IMG/VR virus record: IMGVR_UViG_3300023294_001123 | Location: 1 to 47,692 of that record | Length of the DNA stretch: 47,692 bases | Strand: one strand, 5' to 3' | Source: a virus | In this document: positions 1-4,937 of the stretch, piece by piece | How positions within the stretch are numbered: position 1 is the first letter of the stretch | Layout: every line of letters starts with the position of its first letter | Position numbers and translations under genes: made by a program | Notes under the pieces: generated by a model | Database searches by the model: none | What the model was told of the DNA's origin: nothing | The model's input: only the letters and a program-made list of their open reading frames with translations

Positions 1-91
1 AAGAGCTGACAGCACCATGATCAATCGTCGACGCACACAGGGCCAGCATGGGTAACCAGTGATGAACAGTAGGGTCTGACTGAGTATGTGA

Positions 92-205
92 TCAAAGGGT
101 GGCATACAGCAGGCAGAGAATGCAGACCCCGATTAACGCACGGTTGAATCTGTCGGGGCGTGATCGATAGCGGCGCAGTAGGCGTTGGAGGGCTGTGGTG
201 TGCAT
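92..205 (-). CDS. Hypothetical 37-residue protein with C-terminal membrane segment
   Basis: This tiny open frame has a very basic front half (several Arg residues in the first 24) and a hydrophobic end (about residues 25-37), as in small tail-anchored peptides. The ATG was chosen because the upstream context (ATACTCACA before the ATG) resembles that of the gene starting at 744. The frame is open further upstream to 334, so a longer form is possible. I do not recognise a family. The reality of this gene is uncertain. Confidence 0.25.
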   Translation of the reverse strand: MHTTALQRLLRRYRSRPDRFNRALIGVCILCLLYATL

Positions 206-537
206 TGTGAGTATGTAGCTGGGATCTGATCGTATGGTGTGTAGAAGCGGTTGCCGTATTTTAGTATAGTGGCTCATCCTCTGGATCTTACCAAATGAAA
301 CGGCACCTTTGATCCTGCAAACCGTACCGGTCACGTCTAACGACGTCTTTGTGGGTCATGCATGAGGCTCTATGCCACTGTGTCTACCGTGTGTGACCCA
401 TCCGTACGGTGTCCAACAGTTCATCAGCTCTGTGTGTGCTTGTGTGAGTGTGTGCTCTCGACAAGTGTGTGATCTGTGTGTGAGTATCGGCCGTATAAAA
501 AGCCGCTTTTCCTGAGATCAACTCCGAGTGTTATGTG

Positions 538-744
538 TTATGCCGAAGGTGGTGCTGGCCAGCATTGTACGTCTGAGTGCCCGGGGGTGTAGCCCTGGTC
601 AGCGATTGCCCGCATCAGCTGATCCCGTCGGAGTGTGGCCGCTTGCACACAGGCGGAGTAGGTGGGGTAGCGTGTGCCCTCTCGGTCCGTGAGTGTGACA
701 CAGGGGTTGCCCAGGGTGCAGAGCAGGATGATGAAGGTGTACAT
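538..744 (-). CDS. Small exported-type protein with Cys residues
   Basis: A 68-residue protein starting MYTFIILLCTLG, with a short hydrophobic N-terminus and four Cys in the whole protein. This pattern is common for small phage proteins of unknown function. The frame is open to 996, but the internal ATG at 744 was chosen because a TTAAATAC late-promoter-like element lies 5 nt upstream, as for many genes in this window. No family or function is recognised. Confidence 0.5.
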   Translation of the reverse strand: MYTFIILLCTLGNPCVTLTDREGTRYPTYSACVQAATLRRDQLMRAIADQGYTPGHSDVQCWPAPPSA

Positions 745-749
745 GTGAG

Positions 750-757
750 TATTTAAT
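750..757 (-). promoter_or_regulatory. Late-type promoter core ATTAAATA
   Basis: ATTAAATA on the minus strand, followed by CTCAC and then the ATG at 744 (5 nt gap). Confidence 0.5.
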
Positions 758-765
758 CCGGGGCC

Positions 766-784
766 TTTACCACTGGATGTAGTC
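766..784. repeat. 19-bp direct repeat, copy 1
   Basis: TTTACCACTGGATGTAGTC. An identical copy lies at 812-830 and a diverged copy at 847-865. All three lie in the gap between the minus-strand gene starting at 744 and the plus-strand gene starting at 898. Confidence 0.6.
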
Positions 785-811
785 CAGGATCCGCGGATCG
801 TTCCCGGGCGG

Positions 812-830
812 TTTACCACTGGATGTAGTC
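812..830. repeat. 19-bp direct repeat, copy 2
   Basis: Identical to the copy at 766-784; the start-to-start distance is 46 bp. Confidence 0.6.
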
Positions 831-846
831 TGGGCACCGATCGGTG

Positions 847-865
847 TCTACCACAGCATGTAGTT
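847..865. repeat. 19-bp direct repeat, diverged copy 3
   Basis: TCTACCACAGCATGTAGTT, which differs from the other two copies at four positions; it starts 35 bp after copy 2. Confidence 0.4.
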
Positions 866-897
866 CCGCACCACCTGGCCGGATAAGTACACACACA

Positions 898-1044
898 ATG
901 GCACCACGCACACTGACCTTTATACTCTGCCTCACAGTGGTTGTACTGGGCACCTCCACTGTCCTGCTGTGGTTGGAGACACATGCCCTGTGGCATCAGC
1001 TACTCATCCACATCGACCTAGGCACAACCACCACCCGTCCCTGA
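898..1044 (+). CDS. Small membrane protein, first of a coupled chain
   Basis: A 48-residue frame with one clear hydrophobic span (about residues 5-25) and a His/Leu-rich tail. It stops one base before the ATG of the next small frame at 1046, so translation could be coupled. The frame is open back to 844, but the ATG at 898 puts the hydrophobic span near the N-terminus. No family is recognised. Size and topology would fit a holin-like or superinfection-type peptide, but nothing in the sequence proves that. Confidence 0.4.
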   Translation: MAPRTLTFILCLTVVVLGTSTVLLWLETHALWHQLLIHIDLGTTTTRP

Positions 1045-1045
1045 C

Positions 1046-1207
1046 ATGCGGAGACCCACTCCCCACACACTGCGTTGGATCTCAATCACTGCCACTGCCT
1101 TCGCATGGGCTTGGGCATGGGCCTGGAGCATAGACATCGTGTTGCACTCCATAGGTCTAGCCCTCGCACTACAGTTGACCGCACAGATATGGGACTCCCG
1201 ACGATGA
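1046..1207 (+). CDS. Small membrane protein with W-A repeat
   Basis: A 53-residue frame beginning MRRPTPHTLRW. It has a basic N-terminus followed by two hydrophobic stretches. The first contains an alternating Trp-Ala run (four Trp in seven residues, about residues 21-27). It starts 1 nt after the stop of the upstream small gene, and its TGA overlaps the ATG of the next frame at 1204 (ATGA). That arrangement is the main reason to believe it. Function is unknown. Confidence 0.4.
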   Translation: MRRPTPHTLRWISITATAFAWAWAWAWSIDIVLHSIGLALALQLTAQIWDSRR

Positions 1208-1269
1208 TGATGATGGACCTGATCGCTGTTGTGATGCTCGGGTCCATCGTCGGGGTGACCTGGCTGTGA
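1204..1269 (+). CDS. 21-residue membrane microprotein
   Basis: This begins with four consecutive Met codons, then a single hydrophobic helix ending in TWL. The start overlaps the upstream TGA (ATGA), and the stop overlaps the GTG start of the next gene (GTGA). Alone it would be ignored; its place in a chain of overlapping frames makes it worth recording. It may be only a translational bridge between its neighbours. Confidence 0.3.
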   Translation: MMMMDLIAVVMLGSIVGVTWL

Positions 1270-1490
1270 GCCGGCTGTGGACGGATCTATTCCGAGTGGC
1301 GTTCGGTGTGCTGTTGGTGATCCGGGCCTACCACCGACACAGGTCGCACAGTCCAGAGCTGACTGTGCTGTTGACAGGGTGGTCGCATGTGCAGATCTGG
1401 GTCAAACGGGCACTGCTTCGGTGTAACACGGGTATTTTTTTGTCGGTGGTAACGGTTTTGATATTCAGGATTTCGGAAGGGGGGAGGTGA
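1266..1490 (+). CDS. Small basic protein with hydrophobic C-terminus
   Basis: A 74-residue frame with a GTG start overlapping the preceding stop codon (GTGA). There is a hydrophobic stretch near residues 10-18, an Arg/His-rich centre and a second hydrophobic stretch near residues 56-67. It is the last member of the four-frame chain. No family is recognised, and the C-terminal part contains the left arm of an inverted repeat (1428-1438). Confidence 0.35.
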   Translation: MSRLWTDLFRVAFGVLLVIRAYHRHRSHSPELTVLLTGWSHVQIWVKRALLRCNTGIFLSVVTVLIFRISEGGR

Positions 1491-1522
1491 GCAAATCGCC
1501 ACCCGGGTAATAAAATACCCGT
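1428..1522. repeat. Inverted repeat plus hairpin between convergent genes
   Basis: ACGGGTATTTT at 1428-1438 is repeated in inverted orientation as AAAATACCCGT at 1512-1522. The right arm also forms a local hairpin, CGGGTA-ATAAAA-TACCCG (1504-1521). It lies between the plus-strand chain ending at 1490 and the minus-strand methyltransferase ending at 1623. This could be a terminator or RNA-processing element, but no strong U-run follows the hairpin. Confidence 0.4.
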
Positions 1523-1588
1523 ACTGTAACTGGCCGTTTTTGCACATACCTGTTTCTGCACTGCTGTACACACTGACCACCCCACCCA

Positions 1589-1626
1589 GTACCTCAGATC
1601 AAGAAAATTTGCACAGCAGATTTTAC
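1589..1626. repeat. Direct repeat, left copy, flanking the methyltransferase gene
   Basis: About 38 bp, beginning GTACCTCAGAT and containing TTTGCACAGCAG. It recurs with a few changes at 2252-2290, beyond the other end of the methyltransferase gene. Confidence 0.6.
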
Positions 1627-2222
1627 ACGAGCTGTGTGCCCGTTTCGCGGTATTGTATCTCACACAGCCAACTCTTACGATAGCGTTTGATCACTCGTTG
1701 TATCAGCACACTCGGGTGCATGTCCTGTATCTGTGCCTCAGTGGTGCCTCTCAGTTCCAACAGTATGCGGGTGTCCTGGTGTGAGTGTCTCTGCACGAAC
1801 AATCGGTGGGTGTCAGCCGGATAGTGCAGACCCATGCTCTTGCTGGAATACACCAGATCGTACACACGGCCCGTGTTGTCTGGCAGGTCATCGGCATCGT
1901 ACAGTCTGTGATCAAAATTCTGGTATTGATCCAATTGGGCCTGCAACTCGGCCAGTGAGTGATAGCCCTGCATGTCCCCCACCTTGCCGTAGCTGTTGTG
2001 ACGTGTGCGACCCTGTGGGTGGTTGTGTTCGGCCTCTCTGTCCATGAGATCGCACTGTGTGCCTTGTGTGCTGTGCAGGTGTCGAGCCTCATAGGCCAAT
2101 CCACAACCGATGTCCAGCATGGTGCGTATGGGCGAGCCCAGGAAGCACTGCTCTATTCGTTGCACGTTGTCCTGCTTGTCCCGGAGGTAGTCGTCTTCCT
2201 GCCATGTGTTGAACCAGACCAT
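1623..2222 (-). CDS. Class I SAM-dependent methyltransferase-like protein
   Basis: A 199-residue protein. Residues about 35-45 read MLDIGCGLAYEA, the glycine-rich motif I of Rossmann-type methyltransferases, with an acidic residue after the next strand. The remainder is divergent and rich in His, Gln and Asp, so the substrate cannot be named. The ATG at 2222 lies 6 nt after a TTTAAATA late-type promoter; a GTG one codon upstream is also possible. The gene is bracketed by direct repeats and stands alone among tiny ORFs, suggesting a mobile cassette (inference). Confidence 0.65.
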   Translation of the reverse strand: MVWFNTWQEDDYLRDKQDNVQRIEQCFLGSPIRTMLDIGCGLAYEARHLHSTQGTQCDLMDREAEHNHPQGRTRHNSYGKVGDMQGYHSLAELQAQLDQYQNFDHRLYDADDLPDNTGRVYDLVYSSKSMGLHYPADTHRLFVQRHSHQDTRILLELRGTTEAQIQDMHPSVLIQRVIKRYRKSWLCEIQYRETGTQLV

Positions 2223-2228
2223 CACTGC

Positions 2229-2236
2229 TATTTAAA
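2229..2236 (-). promoter_or_regulatory. Late-type promoter core TTTAAATA
   Basis: Followed by GCAGTG and the ATG at 2222 (6 nt gap). Confidence 0.5.
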
Positions 2237-2251
2237 CAGACCAGCCACTGT

Positions 2252-2290
2252 GTACCTCAGATTCAAAAATTTTGCACAGCAGTTTTTTAC
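2252..2290. repeat. Direct repeat, right copy, flanking the methyltransferase gene
   Basis: Begins GTACCTCAGAT and contains TTTTGCACAGCAG; a close match to 1589-1626, in the same orientation, about 660 bp away. Confidence 0.6.
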
Positions 2291-2321
2291 GGCACACACG
2301 ACCCTTTCCATACATACGAGC

Positions 2322-2537
2322 ATGATGATTCGTTGCGTTCAACTGACTGTGGCTGTGCTGGCCTGTGTGCTGTGTGTGTTCATAATAGGACCCATTGCCT
2401 GTGTGATACAGTGTTCACGCTGGGTCAGATCACGCTGTGACGGCACACCCATGTCGGAGCTGGATGCACACTCCATCAAACCCCTGTGCATAACTGCTGT
2501 GATCACACTGGCTGTGGCTGTGCTGTTCACGCTGTGA
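2322..2537 (+). CDS. Small two-helix membrane protein, Cys-rich
   Basis: A 71-residue frame starting MMIRCVQLTV. Hydrophobic helices span about residues 7-29 and 54-70, separated by a polar loop containing RSRCDG. The frame is open upstream to 1959, but that part runs antisense through the methyltransferase gene, so the tandem ATG at 2322/2325 is the sensible start. It is similar in style to the small membrane frames at 898-1490. Function is unknown. Confidence 0.4.
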   Translation: MMIRCVQLTVAVLACVLCVFIIGPIACVIQCSRWVRSRCDGTPMSELDAHSIKPLCITAVITLAVAVLFTL

Positions 2538-2555
2538 TCAGCGAACAGACTCTGG

Positions 2556-2583
2556 TTGCATTATAGCTGTGATGTGTTATACT
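2556..2583 (+). promoter_or_regulatory. Sigma70-type promoter for the cold-shock gene
   Basis: TTGCAT, 16 bp spacer, TATACT, with an upstream TG giving an extended -10. Transcription would start near 2590, leaving a leader of about 100 nt before the csp start. Confidence 0.6.
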
Positions 2584-2692
2584 AAGTACAGTTGAGTAAG
2601 AGTACACTATCGAGTACGAGAACTAACAAGCCTCCCACCCTTTAATATACCCCCTCACAAAAACAAACAACAGAAGAAAGAGTACACACACT

Positions 2693-2893
2693 ATGAGTAA
2701 ATCAGGAACAGTAAAATGGTTCAATGGACAAAAAGGTTTTGGATTCATTGCCACAGAAGACAAGGATGTGTTCGTACACATCACAGCAGTAAACGCCGCA
2801 GGCATGGACACACTGACAGAAGGTGCGACCATAGCATTCGACATGGAAGATGGTCCTAAAGGTCCTTCAGCCGTGAACCTATCACAGGCATAG
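2693..2893 (+). CDS. csp: CspA-family cold-shock protein
   Basis: A 66-residue single cold-shock domain that fills the whole protein, the normal length for the family. RNP1 is seen as KGFGFI (residues about 14-19) and RNP2 as VFVHI (about 26-30); the N-terminus SGTVKWFN is typical. Such proteins bind single-stranded RNA and DNA as chaperones. In a phage it could relieve structure in phage or host mRNA (inference). Its own promoter at 2556-2583 and a long A-rich leader suggest independent, possibly post-transcriptional, control. Confidence 0.93.
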   Translation: MSKSGTVKWFNGQKGFGFIATEDKDVFVHITAVNAAGMDTLTEGATIAFDMEDGPKGPSAVNLSQA

Positions 2894-2967
2894 GTCTGCA
2901 ACACGTGCATGACAGCAGTGACCACACAGCAGGCCCGTCGGGGTCAGTCACAGCGGTAACTACTGTC

Positions 2968-3063
2968 ATGGCACGTTTGATTCATTTCACCCACACCCAC
3001 CGAAACATCACGGCTCCGCTTGCGGTCATTGCAGTGTTGTTCATCACGTTGATCTCACTGTAA
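2968..3063 (+). CDS. Possible 31-residue membrane peptide
   Basis: A His-rich N-terminal third (THTHRN) is followed by a hydrophobic helix covering residues about 15-31. It lies in the gap between csp and clpP and ends 4 bp before the clpP -35 box. Only size, hydrophobicity and position support it. Confidence 0.3.
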   Translation: MARLIHFTHTHRNITAPLAVIAVLFITLISL

Positions 3064-3066
3064 CGG

Positions 3067-3094
3067 TTGACACTGTGAGCACATGTGCTATAAT
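3067..3094 (+). promoter_or_regulatory. Consensus sigma70 promoter of clpP
   Basis: TTGACA, 16 bp, TATAAT: both hexamers are perfect. Only 8 nt separate the -10 box from the clpP ATG, so the transcript should be leaderless or nearly so. Confidence 0.75.
3078..3089. promoter_or_regulatory. Perfect 12-bp palindrome in the clpP promoter
   Basis: AGCACATGTGCT fills the 3' part of the spacer and touches the first base of the -10 box, a position where a bound protein would block RNA polymerase. Operator function is inference. Confidence 0.4.
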
Positions 3095-3102
3095 ATGAGC
3101 AT

Positions 3103-3705
3103 ATGCCAAGTGTACCCATAGTGATAGAACAGACGAGCAAGGGAGAACGTTCCTACGATATATTTTCACGACTGCTGAAAGATCGCATCATCATGTTGGA
3201 TGGTGCCATTGAAGAGCACACAGCCGCCGTCATCACATCACAACTGTTGCACTGCGAGTCACAGGCACCCAACCGAGACATCACCATATACGTGAACTCA
3301 CCCGGGGGTCTGGTCACGGCCGGCATGGCCATCTACGACACCATGCAGTACATCTCCTGTGACATCAAGACTGTGGTCATGGGGCAGGCCTGTTCGATGG
3401 GATCACTGCTGGCACAGGCGGGCACCGCGGGCAAGCGATTCATGTTGCCACATGCTCGACACATGATACACCAACCATCAGGGGGTGCTCGAGGACAGGC
3501 CACTGACATGCAGATACAGGTGGAGGAGATTCTCAAGATGAAGCGAGAGCTGACCCGGATATACGAGGCACACAACACCCAGGGCAAGACGTTCGACCAG
3601 TTGTCCGCTGACATGGAGCGAGACAAGTTCATGTCTGCACAGGAAGCACTGGACTATGGTCTGATCGATCACGTGGTGACCAAAAGAAAAACTGACAGCC
3701 AATAA
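3103..3705 (+). CDS. clpP: ClpP-family serine protease
   Basis: A 200-residue protein, full family length. The catalytic triad is visible: Ser98 in GQACSMGS, His123 in MIHQPSGG and Asp174 in MERDKF. The oligomerisation and oxyanion region NSPGG is at residues 65-69. Bacterial ClpP forms a tetradecameric barrel fed by ClpA/ClpX ATPases. A phage copy could redirect host proteolysis or act in capsid processing; the window holds no Clp ATPase, so a host unfoldase would be needed (inference). It has its own perfect promoter and seems to be a monocistronic unit. Confidence 0.95.
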   Translation: MPSVPIVIEQTSKGERSYDIFSRLLKDRIIMLDGAIEEHTAAVITSQLLHCESQAPNRDITIYVNSPGGLVTAGMAIYDTMQYISCDIKTVVMGQACSMGSLLAQAGTAGKRFMLPHARHMIHQPSGGARGQATDMQIQVEEILKMKRELTRIYEAHNTQGKTFDQLSADMERDKFMSAQEALDYGLIDHVVTKRKTDSQ

Positions 3706-3990
3706 TTACTGAGCGTCCGGATTGTGATACAGTAGATCCAATTCCAGGATCTGCACGATGAGTGACTGTATTCTCTGTTGCATCTCTGCTATCTCTGCAT
3801 ACACTCGCAGTCTCTGATTGCCCTGTGTGTATTCCAGTTGATGGATCAATTCCCACATGTTGATCTGGCTCTGCATCAGTTCTTCTCGGGCCACGAACTC
3901 GTCGAACTCCAGTTGAGTCACGGACTCTCCAGCCGGCACAGACACACCCAGCATAAGTAATACTAGCATAGAATAAATCAACCAACGCAT
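3706..3990 (-). CDS. Small exported or membrane-anchored coiled-coil protein
   Basis: A 94-residue protein. Residues 1-22 (MRWLIYSMLVLLMLGVSVPA) look like a signal peptide or N-terminal anchor. The rest is a long, charged, heptad-like helix rich in Glu, Gln and Leu. The frame is open further upstream, but this ATG sits 4 nt after a TTTAAATA promoter core. It is divergent from the lipoprotein gene at 4002, with only 11 bp between the start codons. Anchor plus periplasmic coiled coil next to a lipoprotein recalls Rz/Rz1 spanins, though spanin pairs normally lie on one strand. Confidence 0.6.
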   Translation of the reverse strand: MRWLIYSMLVLLMLGVSVPAGESVTQLEFDEFVAREELMQSQINMWELIHQLEYTQGNQRLRVYAEIAEMQQRIQSLIVQILELDLLYHNPDAQ

Positions 3991-3994
3991 GGAG

Positions 3995-4002
3995 TATTTA
4001 AA
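3995..4002 (-). promoter_or_regulatory. Late-type promoter core TTTAAATA
   Basis: A 4 nt gap to the ATG at 3990; its upstream edge overlaps the start codon of the divergent gene at 4002. Confidence 0.5.
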
Positions 4003-4196
4003 TGAAACAACTGATAATAATCTCAGGCCTACTGACACTGATGGCCTGCACAGCAGTACCAGAACCACGAGTTGCACTCGGAAAAAAATGCATAGCAAAA
4101 GGTGAACAGGTCACATATTCTTATGTGTGGGTCTATGACCGAAAAACAGGTCTACCAGCCAACACAGTGGACTGCGATTTAATAGACAAGCGGTAA
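4002..4196 (+). CDS. Small lipoprotein
   Basis: A 64-residue protein. Residues 1-16 form a lipoprotein signal (MKQLIIISGLLTLMAC) with a lipobox-type LMAC, predicting cleavage before Cys16 and an outer-membrane or periplasmic location. The mature part of about 49 residues holds two further Cys (in KKC and VDC), which may form a disulphide. It starts only 11 bp from the divergent coiled-coil gene. Function is unknown; an outer-membrane spanin partner is one possibility. Confidence 0.7.
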   Translation: MKQLIIISGLLTLMACTAVPEPRVALGKKCIAKGEQVTYSYVWVYDRKTGLPANTVDCDLIDKR

Positions 4197-4199
4197 CCG

Positions 4200-4432
4200 T
4201 TATTTAGAAGATTTTTTATTTCGATCGATCTTCTCGAAGTCTTTTTGGAACTCACGGTCTTGGGAGGCAGGATCACAGCCACCGAACATACAGCCCAACG
4301 CTCGACCAATGTTCTTGGCATTGGCGATGGGATTGGTGGTCACGATGGGTTTCTTCTCCACAGGCACACACGAAGTCAGGCACACCAAGAACAGCAGTGC
4401 TGTCAGGTCTGTAGGTGTTTGTTATAATTCAT
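4200..4432 (-). pseudogene. Lipoprotein gene interrupted by an apparent one-base frameshift
   Basis: From the ATG at 4432, behind a GTTAAATA promoter core, the frame reads MNYNKHLQT and then hits TGA. The next frame continues without a break as TALLFLVCLTSC followed by about 55 residues to the stop at 4200. Together the two parts give a textbook lipoprotein: basic start, hydrophobic core, LTSC lipobox. One extra C in the ACCTGAC context would restore a single frame. It may be a sequencing error, a true mutation or a +1 programmed shift at ACC-TGA-C. No ATG exists in the second frame, only TTG/CTG near 4388. The mature part has two Cys and a charged C-terminus. Confidence 0.55.
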
Positions 4433-4438
4433 TCAACG

Positions 4439-4446
4439 TATTTAAC
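4439..4446 (-). promoter_or_regulatory. Late-type promoter core GTTAAATA
   Basis: 6 nt upstream of the ATG at 4432. This supports that ATG as the true start of the frameshifted lipoprotein gene. Confidence 0.5.
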
Positions 4447-4500
4447 ACCGGAGTCAGTGGTCAACATGCACACACTGCCCCCGTGTTTGATCGATATGGA

Positions 4501-4695
4501 TTAGATGTTCTTTGGTTCCACTTTGATGTGTTTCAACACCAGGCCTTTTTGCGGACCTTCCTTGATGACATATCCTGTGGTGCCGTTGCCGTTGATTTCG
4601 ACTTCACGTCTGGCCCTGAACATGGTCTTCTCTGCCTGTTCCTTGAGTTTTGCCGTGCTGTATCGTACCACGTTGTCTTTCATGCGTTCTCTCAT
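4501..4695 (-). CDS. Hypothetical 64-residue basic protein
   Basis: This starts MRERMKDNVVRY, with a strong Shine-Dalgarno AAGGAGG a few bases upstream, the best ribosome site in this part of the window. The first half is a charged helix and the second half looks like a small beta unit (GNGTTGYVIKEGP). No family is recognised. It is served by an early-type promoter at 4811-4838 and possibly by an exact TATAAATA late element at 4776-4783, so it may be expressed throughout infection. Confidence 0.65.
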   Translation of the reverse strand: MRERMKDNVVRYSTAKLKEQAEKTMFRARREVEINGNGTTGYVIKEGPQKGLVLKHIKVEPKNI

Positions 4696-4775
4696 AAGTC
4701 GCCTCCTTTTTGCTCTAAGTTAGCCACTTTTAACTGATGTGGATCAGCCACTTGTAAACCATATGGATGGTACAG

Positions 4776-4783
4776 TATTTATA
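4776..4783 (-). promoter_or_regulatory. Exact T4-type late promoter TATAAATA
   Basis: TATAAATACTG on the minus strand, identical to the T4 late consensus core, about 80 nt upstream of the gene starting at 4695. The adjoining 7-bp hairpin TATGCAG-TGC-CTGCATA (4782-4798) overlaps its upstream edge. Confidence 0.55.
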
Positions 4784-4810
4784 TGCAGTGCCTGCATACC
4801 TGATATGTGT

Positions 4811-4838
4811 ATATTACAACATGCTGTAAAAAAGTCAA
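4811..4838 (-). promoter_or_regulatory. Sigma70-type promoter toward the gene at 4695
   Basis: TTGACT, 16 bp, TAATAT on the minus strand. It is divergent from the iron permease promoter 25 bp away. Confidence 0.65.
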
Positions 4839-4863
4839 CCAGAATAATATGCACACAACCACA

Positions 4864-4892
4864 TTGACATTGATCACCGAATATTGTACAAT
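4864..4892 (+). promoter_or_regulatory. Sigma70-type promoter of the iron permease gene
   Basis: TTGACA, 17 bp, TACAAT, with TG just before the -10 box. The predicted transcript starts near 4899, about 40 nt before the TTG start codon. Confidence 0.7.
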
Positions 4893-4902
4893 AACTAACA
4901 GT

Positions 4903-4917
4903 TGCGAACTATTCGCA
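4903..4917. promoter_or_regulatory. 6-3-6 inverted repeat at the iron permease transcription start
   Basis: TGCGAA-CTA-TTCGCA, a perfect inverted repeat a few bases after the predicted +1. It could be a repressor site on DNA or a hairpin in the mRNA leader. Short repeats of this shape are bound by Fur/Mur-type metalloregulators in some Alphaproteobacteria, but the match here is only in architecture. Confidence 0.4.
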
Positions 4918-4937
4918 TCTAGCAACAGGAGAAGAAA

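Noticed and set aside
538-996. 152-residue minus-strand frame extending upstream of 744
   Set aside because: The upstream half overlaps the repeats at 766-865 and the plus-strand small gene, is Cys- and Gly-rich without pattern, and the promoter core points to the internal ATG at 744.
1501-1526. CGGGTA hairpin as a definite rho-independent terminator
   Set aside because: No U-run follows on either strand within a few bases, so it is recorded only as an inverted repeat.
1328-1663. 111-residue minus-strand frame (and an overlapping 97-residue one at 1287-1580)
   Set aside because: They run antisense through the coupled small ORFs and the inverted repeat, have no promoter or ribosome site and read as low-quality composition.
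1733-2104. 104- and 117-residue frames within the methyltransferase gene
   Set aside because: Shadow frames of the methyltransferase; odd residue content (Cys/Pro or Thr/Trp excess).
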